The notes beneath the pieces are model-generated. The model was given only the letters and a program-made list of their open reading frames with translations. It was not told the DNA's origin and searched no databases. A DNA stretch of 64,000 nucleotides from Minicystis rosea (GTDB taxonomy: Bacteria; Myxococcota_A; Polyangia; Polyangiales; Polyangiaceae), in contig CP016211.1 in the NCBI GenBank assembly GCA_001931535.1, positions 7,177,703 through 7,241,702 on the forward strand, written 5' to 3'. The first letter of the stretch is position 1, and every line of letters begins with the position of its first letter. Position numbers and translations under genes: made by a program. This document shows positions 58,230-64,000 of this stretch, one piece after another.

Positions 58230-58791
58230 ATGGACCGACCGAGAGTTGCCATGGTCACGGGCACGTCGAGCGGCATTGGGCAAGCGACGGCCGCAGGTTC
58301 GCGCGCGAGGGTTTCCACGTCTACGGTGGCGCGCGACGCGAGAGTGAGATCTCCGACGTCACGCAGAGTCGCGTAGAGGTTCGGGACGACGCGACCGTCG
58401 CGAAGTGGGTGGCGGACGTGCTCGTCAAAGAGAGCAGGATCGATGTCTTGGTCAACGCGGCCGGCTACGGCGTGATGGGAGCGTTCGAGGAGCTCACGCT
58501 AGAGAACGCGGAGAACCTCTTCGCGACCAACTTCTTCGGCACGCTGCGGGTCACGCGTGAGGTCTTGCCAGCCATGCGCGCGCAGCGGTCGGGGCCCATC
58601 GTGAACGTCAGTTCGGTGCTCGGCTTCCGGACGTAGTCGCAGACGTAATCTTCCGCGCCGCGACCACCACGACGCCGCGGCTTCGGTGGCGAGCCGGACG
58701 TGAGGCTAAAATCTTGGCTGCGCTTTCCGCCGTCCTCCCCACGCGGGCTATCGATCGAAGCGTCCGCCGCACGATGGGGTTGCCGCGATGA
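58230..58791 (+). pseudogene. Short-chain dehydrogenase with deleted catalytic core
   Basis: MDRPRVAMVTGTSSGIGQAT is the SDR cofactor motif. One base missing near 58291 shifts the frame (RRFAREGFHVYGG follows in the next frame), then IDVLVNAAGYGVMGAFEELT and IVNVSSVLGF. Immediately after this Ser strand the sequence jumps to the C-terminal helices of the same family (VADVIFRAATTTTPRLRWRA ... RTMGLPR, stop at 58791). The segment with the catalytic YxxxK, about 80-90 residues, is gone, so no activity is expected. Confidence 0.8.
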
Positions 58792-58837
58792 AGCGAGCGA
58801 CGGAGTCATGTCGAGGCGGAAGGCTGCGCAGGTGAAG

Positions 58838-58858
58838 GAGGGTAGCTGTGCTACCCTC
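58838..58858. promoter_or_regulatory. TetR auto-operator palindrome
   Basis: GAGGGTAGC-TGT-GCTACCCTC, a perfect 9-3-9 palindrome ending 5 bases before the TetR start and including its ribosome-binding site. Strong candidate for autoregulation. Confidence 0.75.
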
Positions 58859-58863
58859 TATCG

Positions 58864-59412
58864 ATGGCCGACGTGAAGGACACGCTGCTGAGCGTCGCGT
58901 ACCGCGTGCTCGAAGAGGAGGGAGCTTCCGCGCTCACGACACGGCGGGTCTGTGAGGAAGCCGGCGTCACGATGCCGACCCTCTACCACCACTTCGGCAA
59001 CCGTGACGGGCTCCTCTCGGCAGTCCACGCTGTCGCGCTCGAGAAGTTCATGGCGAAGAAGCGTGCTCTCGCGCAGACGGCCGATCCCGTCGCGGACCTC
59101 CGCTCGAGCTGCGAGCAGGTGCTCGAATTCGCTGTAGCTCACCCAGGCGTCACGGTGGCTGTGATGGCGCGTGCGGTCGAGCAGCCTCCGATGTTTTCGC
59201 AAGCGTATGCGCTGATGCGGCACCGCGTCGAGCGGTGCGCCAAGGGCGGTGCGCTGCGCGTGCCGATCGAACAGGCTGCGGAGCACGTCTGGGCTATCAT
59301 CCAAGGGCTCGTGCTCTCAGTCGTAGCGAGCCCGACGGGCGCGCCGCCCAGCCGGCAGACCACGCGGGCAGCGCTTGACGCGCTCTTCCGCGCACTCTTT
59401 GGCAAGGTATAG
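58864..59412 (+). CDS. TetR/AcrR-family transcriptional regulator
   Basis: 182 residues. N-terminal HTH (ALTTRRVCEEAGVTMPTLYHHFGNRDGLL) with the conserved TLYHHF recognition helix, then a helical ligand domain (VMARAVEQPPMFSQAYALM, VWAIIQGLVLSVVA). The start is fixed by the overlapping palindrome and purine-rich site. Its TAGC-N3-GCTA operator recurs before the epimerase fusion and, imperfectly, before the broken SDR, so it likely represses all three. Ligand unknown. Confidence 0.93.
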   Translation: MADVKDTLLSVAYRVLEEEGASALTTRRVCEEAGVTMPTLYHHFGNRDGLLSAVHAVALEKFMAKKRALAQTADPVADLRSSCEQVLEFAVAHPGVTVAVMARAVEQPPMFSQAYALMRHRVERCAKGGALRVPIEQAAEHVWAIIQGLVLSVVASPTGAPPSRQTTRAALDALFRALFGKV

Positions 59413-59474
59413 CGGCGATGGGCGAGGACGCTGCCCGGTCCGCGCTCGGACAAGCGATGAACTCCGGTGGCTGG

Positions 59475-59505
59475 TTCAAATCAGATTCAAATCAGATTCA
59501 AATCA
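59475..59505. repeat. Three 11-bp AT-rich direct repeats
   Basis: TTCAAATCAGA at 59475 and 59486, then TTCAAATCAAA at 59497. AT-rich against a GC-rich background, at the left border of the nuclease fragment; may mark a rearrangement joint. Confidence 0.7.
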
Positions 59506-59619
59506 AAGGAGAGAGCTTCCGAACTCGCGAAGTTCCTCATCGAAGGCGGTATCCCTGAGAGGGTCCGAGAAATGATCTCGGCCTTCTGGGATCGTCTAAA
59601 GCCCCTCGTCCTCACATGA
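59503..59619 (+). pseudogene. C-terminal tail of a lost gene upstream of the UvrD-like fragment (OLD nuclease-like?)
   Basis: SKERASELAKFLIEGGIPER continues VREMISAFWDRLKPLVLT to a stop that overlaps the next ATG (ATGA). This resembles the extreme C-terminus of OLD-family ATP-dependent nucleases encoded just before UvrD-like helicases, but it is only about 38 residues, so the family call is inference from position and residue pattern. Confidence 0.4.
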
Positions 59620-60060
59620 CGGTTGAAGCATGTCGGGACGCACTCCGTTCCGCAGCGCCGCTCGTCGCCGTCGAAGCTGCGGCGAGATGCGGGAAGACAT
59701 TCGAGGCTTCCAGCCTGGCAGTCGACCTCGCGCGCAGCCTGCCCAAAGGCCAAGAGGTGCTACTGCTCGCCCACACGCATGCTGCGATCAACGTATTCCG
59801 TCAGCGCATGCCGCATGGACACCGCGTACGCGTCATGACGCTCGATTCGTTCGCGAACGAGCTCGCCGAGCCGTACGCAACAGGGCTCGGCCTCCCCGTC
59901 CCCCTACGTGTTGGCCGGCGGGTGGGCTCGCCTTCGACAGGTTGGCGCCAGCACTTTGTGACCTGCTCCGACGCGCGCCCGCCGTCCGCGATGCAGTCGC
60001 TCGACACCGGATGCAGCCAGGATGGCCAAGACGGGCAGCTGCTGAATCGCATCGAAGATC
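59616..60060 (+). pseudogene. N-terminal fragment of a UvrD-like helicase
   Basis: MTVEACRDALRSAAPLVAVE leads into a Walker A-like AAARCGKTFEAS, then QEVLLLAHTHAAINVFRQRM and VMTLDSFANELAEPYATGLG, the opening of UvrD-type helicases. The frame changes at the C5 run 59900-59904 (one C would restore it) to GGLAFDRLAPALCDLLRRAP and AVRDAVARH. Coding character then ends; the DEAQD box and all later motifs are absent. The ATGA overlap with the preceding fragment suggests a former nuclease-helicase operon. Confidence 0.6.
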
Positions 60061-60377
60061 ATCACCACTCTCCTGTTCACGAAAGAAATACGGACCACCC
60101 TGCACGCAGGCGACGTGGCGCACGGGAAAACAGGGGCCCACCGCGAGTGGCCCGGCTTGCTCAGACGGGGGCGCGCCCCTCGGCGAGCGCCTTGATACGG
60201 AAGCCGGCGTCCGGCGCCTCGGAGGGCAACTCAAGCTACTTCCACATCACGAGGCGCATGAGCTTGGGCTCGGCGATGAGGAGCTTCCCCCGTGCTGAGG
60301 TTGCCGATCTCACGGCAGGTGCTCCAGGAACAGCTCCACGGATTACACGCTCAAAGCCTTTCCTGCGCGCGAGAGGC

Positions 60378-60617
60378 AAGTCAACTGGCATGTTGCGCCC
60401 GACGGTGCGCGAGTATCTGCGAGCGAACATCTGCCCGGAGCGCGCCGCGCGCCGAACCAAGATCAGGACGGGCTTCGAACTGGACGCATTCCTGCGCACG
60501 AGGTGGAGCGAACGCTGCCACGATGGCGTCGCGCTCTGGCGCGCGTTGAAGGCACGAGACTTCCGAGGGACACGACGCACGGTGCAGCGCCACCCGCTCG
60601 CGTGTCCGGAGGAGTAG
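60378..60617 (+). pseudogene. ISL3-family transposase fragment
   Basis: GMLRPTVREYLRANICPERA and LDAFLRTRWSERCHDGVALW, RALKARDFRGTRRTVQRH match the middle of ISL3-type transposases (R.TVR.YL....PERA ... DP....L..RW..GCHN...LWREI...G..GS...V.R). Only about 80 residues survive, without the DDE core. Sequence between 60061 and 60377 is not recognised. Confidence 0.6.
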
Positions 60618-60631
60618 CCCGAGCGAGCCCC

Positions 60632-61450
60632 TCAGTCGCTGGTGGCGAGCGCTCTGATCCGGGCCGCGTCGTCGGCCGTGAGCGACGTGTAGAGCAGCAT
60701 GATGAGATCGGGCCGGCCGTCGACTGCGAACGCCGAGAATTCGAGCGCGATCTCTCCGAGGACCGGGTGGCGCAGGCGCTTTCGACCCTCGCAGGCGCTG
60801 CGGATCTCGCTCTCGCGCCACATCGTAGCGAAGTCGGGGCTCTTCGCGCACAGCTCTTCGACGAGCGGCTGCACGGTCGCGGCCGCACCGGTCCGCGTGG
60901 CTTCACCGCGGAACACGCCGACGACGATCCGCGCGCTACTCTCCCAGTCGAGATCAGCCGCACGCCTTCGCGGATCGAGGAACATCAGGCGGAGCACGTT
61001 GCGCTCCACGGGCGGCAGCGCGCCGTAGTCGCAGAGCACGGCGGCCGCCGCACGGTTCCAGGCGATCACGTCCCAGGTTGCGGTGCGAATCAGGGCGGGG
61101 CAGGCGTCCATCGCGTCGAGCACACGCTGCAGCCGCGGCGTCACTTCGGGCGCCGGCTGATAGCGGACCCCCGGCAGTCGACCGAGCCCGAGCAAGAACA
61201 GGTGCTCGCGCTCCGCTTCGGTCAGCAGCATCGCCGCGGCCAGTCGGTCGAGCGCGTCGGCGGAGGGCGCGCCGCCGCGGCCCTGCTCCAGCCAGCTGTA
61301 CCAGTTGGCGCTGATCCCGGCGCGCTCCGCCACCTCCTCGCGCCGCAGCCCGGGTGTGCGCCGCCGACGGCCGCCATAGCCCAGCGCCTCGGGATCGAGC
61401 CGGATGCGCAGCTCACGGAGATACGCGGCGAGGGAGCCAATTGCGGGCAT
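60632..61450 (-). CDS. XRE-family regulator with MmyB-like ligand domain
   Basis: 272 residues. N-terminal HTH with the diagnostic RRTPGLRREEVAERAGISAN, WYSWLEQGRG, then a C-terminal MmyB-type domain (RLQRVLDAMDACPALIRTAT, WDVIAWNRAAAAVL, RNVLRLMFLDP). The family is typically divergent from a short-chain oxidoreductase that it represses, exactly as here. An alternative start lies 27 bases upstream (MIAPRLTPP). Confidence 0.93.
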   Translation of the reverse strand: MPAIGSLAAYLRELRIRLDPEALGYGGRRRRTPGLRREEVAERAGISANWYSWLEQGRGGAPSADALDRLAAAMLLTEAEREHLFLLGLGRLPGVRYQPAPEVTPRLQRVLDAMDACPALIRTATWDVIAWNRAAAAVLCDYGALPPVERNVLRLMFLDPRRRAADLDWESSARIVVGVFRGEATRTGAAATVQPLVEELCAKSPDFATMWRESEIRSACEGRKRLRHPVLGEIALEFSAFAVDGRPDLIMLLYTSLTADDAARIRALATSD

Positions 61451-61552
61451 GGGTGGAGTTAGCCTGGGGGCAATCATGAGAGGATAACGTCCCAACTTTA
61501 CCCCAGAACCGCGCGCACCATCATTGCCCGAGAACAAACAGGAGATGGTGCA
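61451..61552. promoter_or_regulatory. Divergent control region MmyB-regulator / SDR
   Basis: 102 bases between the two divergent starts; must hold both promoters and the regulator's operator. No clear palindrome was found. GGAG at 61541 serves the SDR gene. Confidence 0.4.
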
Positions 61553-62431
61553 ATGCGCGTATTCGTGACGGGTGCGACCGGGTGGGTGGGCAGCGTGGTG
61601 GTGGACGAGCTTTTGGGCGGCGGGCACGAGGTGCTCGGCCTCTCGCGCTCGGAGGAGAAAGCGGCGGGGCTCGCAGCCAAGGGCGCCGAGGTGCTGCGTG
61701 GCACGCTCGACGATCTCGATCGGCTCGCCGAGGCGGCCGCCTCCGCCGACGCGGTGATCCACCTCGCCTTCAACCACGACTTCTCGAAGATGGCCGAGAA
61801 CAGCGAGCAGGAGCGGCGCGCGATCGAGGCGATCGGCGAAGCGCTGATCGGGACGGACAAGCCGCTGCTGATCACCAGCGGGTTGGCGCTGCTCGCTCCG
61901 GGTCAGGTTGCGACGGAAGCGGACATGCCGCCGCGTCCTCATCCCCACTTTCCGAGAAAGAACCAGGTGGCGGCGGCGGCGCTGGCCGAGCGTGGCGTGC
62001 GCGTCGGCGTGGTGCGGCTCGCCACTACGGTGCACGGCATGGGCGATCCGGGGTTCATGGTGCGCCTGGCGAACCTCGCGCGCGAGAAGGGCGTGTCGGC
62101 GTTTCTCGACGACGGCGCCAACCGCTGGCCGGCGGTGCACGTCTCGGACGCGGGACGCCTCTATCGCCTGGTGCTGGAGGCGGGGGCGCCGGCGCGCGCG
62201 TACCACGCAACCGCGGAGGACGTGCCCTTCCGCGCGATCGCCGAGGCGATCGGCCGCGCGCAGGGCGTGCCCGTGGAGCCGCGTCCGCGCGAGCACTTCG
62301 GGTGGTTCGCCGGTTTCGCCGAGGCGGACTCGCCGGCCTCGAGCGCCCGCACGCGGGAGCTGACGGGGTGGGAGCCCACCGGGCCGACGCTGCTCGAGGA
62401 CCTGGCGCAGCCGGGGTATTTCGAGGTGTGA
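61553..62431 (+). CDS. NAD(P)-dependent epimerase/SDR-family oxidoreductase
   Basis: 292 residues, extended/atypical SDR: MRVFVTGATGWVGSVVVDEL (cofactor motif), DAVIHLAFNHDFSKM, PLLITSGLALL, PHFPRKNQVAAAALAERGVR (the Tyr of YxxxK appears replaced: the motif reads FPRKNQVAA), WPAVHVSDAGRLYRLVLEAG. Such proteins reduce small carbonyls or modify sugars. Start set by GGAG 8 bases upstream. Partner of the divergent MmyB-type regulator. Confidence 0.9.
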   Translation: MRVFVTGATGWVGSVVVDELLGGGHEVLGLSRSEEKAAGLAAKGAEVLRGTLDDLDRLAEAAASADAVIHLAFNHDFSKMAENSEQERRAIEAIGEALIGTDKPLLITSGLALLAPGQVATEADMPPRPHPHFPRKNQVAAAALAERGVRVGVVRLATTVHGMGDPGFMVRLANLAREKGVSAFLDDGANRWPAVHVSDAGRLYRLVLEAGAPARAYHATAEDVPFRAIAEAIGRAQGVPVEPRPREHFGWFAGFAEADSPASSARTRELTGWEPTGPTLLEDLAQPGYFEV

Positions 62432-62581
62432 GCTGCGCACGCGCGGGCATACCCTCTTTCCACGCGCGGCCGGCTTCCCCGCATCGACACTCGCGCTGTG
62501 CTCGACAGGAACAGCTTGTTCCCATCCCACCCGTCGATCCGTCGCGCGCCCCCCCGTCCATCGACCGCCGATGGAGCGCGG

Positions 62582-63874
62582 TCACCGCCTCCTCCGGCGG
62601 GCGGCGAGGGCGATGGCCAGCGCGAGCCACGCCGGAGACGTAGTCGGGTTTGGCGTCGTCGCGCACGAGCCGCCGGCTTTGGGCGCGCCGTCGCCTTGTG
62701 CCGCGCCGCCGCTTCCGGTGGAGGCGCCGCCATTGCCGGTGGTGACTCCGCTCGTCGACGCACCGCCCGCGCCGCCCGATGCTGCGCCGCTCGACGTCGC
62801 GCCGCCCGCGCTGCTGCTCGTCGGTCCGCTCGACGTCGCACCGCCGGTGGTCGACGTGGACGAGCCGCCGTTGCCGGTCATGCTCACGCAGGTGCCTTGG
62901 CTGCAGACGCCCTGCGAGCAAGGCGCGCCGTCGGGCTTCTGCGCGCTGGAGCAGGTCCCGTCCTGGGGATTGCACGCGCCGGGCTCGTGGCACTCGTCAG
63001 GGGGAGGGCAGCTCACGGGCGCGCCGCTCGCGCAGAGGCAGCTCTGGAACGTGTCGCCGATCGTGCACGCATCGCCGTCATCGCAGGGCGCGCCGTCGGG
63101 CGGGCACACGCAGGCGTCGGTGCCGTTGCCGTTCTGCTGGCAGCCCGCGGTGCAGTGGGCAGCGACGGAGATCGCGCCGCCGGTGCACTGGAAGAGCGTG
63201 CTCGCGTCGAGCCCCAGCGCGGCGCCGCAGAACTGACCGTCCCCGGACGTGCAGGCGGACGCGCCGACGCACGTGCCGGGCGCGCCGCAGAACGTGGTGA
63301 ATGGGCCACAAGGCGGGTCCATCCACGGGAGGCCCTGAACGCAATGGCCGCTCGCGCAGTCCTGGCCGGTGCAGCACCGCGTCCCGTCGGGATAAAGCAC
63401 CTTCTCGCACTTCCCCGCGATGCACTGACCGCAGTTGTTCGCGAGGTGGCAGGCGCTTCCATCCTGGCGCGTCGGGCAGACGCAATGAGGGATGCCGAAG
63501 CAGGTGAAGGTCGGCTGGTCGAAGCTCGTGGTGTCTTCAGGTCCGCAGTAGGGGCACCAGCAGAATCCGGGGTTGGGCAGGCCCTGGCAGGTCCCGGACG
63601 GGCATCCCAGCGCGTCGAATCCACAATAGGAGATGCACTCCGTGTTGCAGCAGACGCCGAAAGCGCAGAAGCCGCTCGCGCACTCGCTCGGGTCGCCGCA
63701 CGGGGTGCCCAGCGTCGCTGCGCCCGCGTCCACGCCGAGCGGCTCGAAGGAAGGCGGGCCGACGCTCGGTGCCTCCGCATCGCCCGCACACCCCCCGCCG
63801 CTTGCGGCGAGGACGAAGAGCCCGGCGATCGCGAGGGCGATCGCACGCGAAGTGCGGCCATCCATGGTCGCCAT
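62582..63874 (-). CDS. Cysteine-rich lipoprotein with MYXO-CTERM-like sorting tail
   Basis: About 430 residues. N-terminal signal with lipobox ASGGGC. Body: many short cysteine modules (CGDPSECASGFCAFGVCCNTEC, split across 63.6-63.7 kb; DGAPCDDGDACTIGD; GAPCSQGVCSQGTC). A long Ser/Gly/Thr stalk follows, then GGSC, hydrophobic WLALAIALA and RRRRR at the end, the tripartite MYXO-CTERM arrangement (processed Cys, membrane stretch, basic tail). I infer surface display through the myxosortase-type pathway. Start is ATG 63874 or 63865. Confidence 0.82.
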   Translation of the reverse strand: MATMDGRTSRAIALAIAGLFVLAASGGGCAGDAEAPSVGPPSFEPLGVDAGAATLGTPCGDPSECASGFCAFGVCCNTECISYCGFDALGCPSGTCQGLPNPGFCWCPYCGPEDTTSFDQPTFTCFGIPHCVCPTRQDGSACHLANNCGQCIAGKCEKVLYPDGTRCCTGQDCASGHCVQGLPWMDPPCGPFTTFCGAPGTCVGASACTSGDGQFCGAALGLDASTLFQCTGGAISVAAHCTAGCQQNGNGTDACVCPPDGAPCDDGDACTIGDTFQSCLCASGAPVSCPPPDECHEPGACNPQDGTCSSAQKPDGAPCSQGVCSQGTCVSMTGNGGSSTSTTGGATSSGPTSSSAGGATSSGAASGGAGGASTSGVTTGNGGASTGSGGAAQGDGAPKAGGSCATTPNPTTSPAWLALAIALAARRRRR

Positions 63875-64000
63875 CGTTGCGAGGATGTCGACCCACATTC
63901 AACGAGGCCGAGCGGCGCGTGCACCGGCGACGCCGAGCAAGCCGCTGCGCGATTGCGCGCGGGGGCTGGCGACATCCGCAATCCCAACCTGATCCGCGGC
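63875..64000. other. Right edge, nothing recognised
   Basis: Upstream region of the MYXO-CTERM protein; too short to judge. Confidence 0.3.

Overview
The window is a high-GC chromosomal segment with strong G/C third-position bias. It is most likely from a myxobacterium of the Polyangiales (Sorangiineae-like). The signs are a 1,263-residue protein of cysteine-rich CGDG...EQCDDGN repeats (DUF4215) with a fibro-slime domain, a MYXO-CTERM-like tail (GG-S-C, hydrophobic stretch, RRRRR), many lipoproteins of unknown function, eukaryote-like Ser/Thr kinases fused to ATPase or histidine kinase modules, and an FHA/sigma-54 activator. No rRNA, tRNA or CRISPR array was seen.

Layout. 0-7 kb: secreted YXWGXW-type and beta-barrel proteins, an MFS transporter, a DUF1360 protein, and a degraded Ser/Thr-His hybrid kinase that has lost its ATPase domain. 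7-16 kb: glycoside-hydrolase-like lipoprotein, isoprenyl transferase (uppS), a two-component system (regulator then kinase, 4-bp overlap), and four proteins of unknown function. 16-18.3 kb: groES-groL behind a sigma-70-like promoter and a perfect CIRCE operator, followed by tandem hairpins. 18.7-26.2 kb: toroid-fold membrane protein, a small coupled membrane protein, a GT39-TPR glycosyltransferase, a phosphatase-like lipoprotein, a VTT membrane protein and a T6SS-immunity-like orphan. 26.4-41 kb: cysteine-rich surface proteins, an SNF2/SWIM helicase, a metallophosphoesterase, small lipoproteins, a copper type II monooxygenase-like lipoprotein and a BNR-4 propeller lipoprotein, with copies of a dispersed AACGCAAAGGCGC-type repeat. 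41-44.3 kb: two proteins of unknown function, one inside a 1.4-kb segment bounded by 42-bp direct repeats, then a reverse-transcriptase remnant. 44.3-49.3 kb: a VOC-alcohol dehydrogenase pair divergent from an AraC regulator, an IS91-like remnant, and a PucR-like regulator with an alpha/beta hydrolase. 49.6-55.1 kb: an FHA-sigma54 activator next to a large Ser/Thr kinase-ATPase-TPR protein. 55-64 kb: an accessory zone with IS3, ISL3 and OLD-nuclease/UvrD remnants, an epimerase-DUF2147 fusion, a broken SDR and a TetR regulator sharing TAGC-N3-GCTA operators, a MmyB-type regulator divergent from an SDR, and a MYXO-CTERM protein.

A cross-cutting observation: at least seven genes or gene remnants lose their reading frame in a way restored by adding one base to a G or C run of four or five. 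This points to systematic homopolymer deletions in the assembly rather than seven independent mutations, so split genes here should be read with that in mind. By contrast, the loss of whole domains in the kinase at 4.5-7.0 kb and in the SDR at 58.2-58.8 kb cannot be explained this way and looks like real decay.
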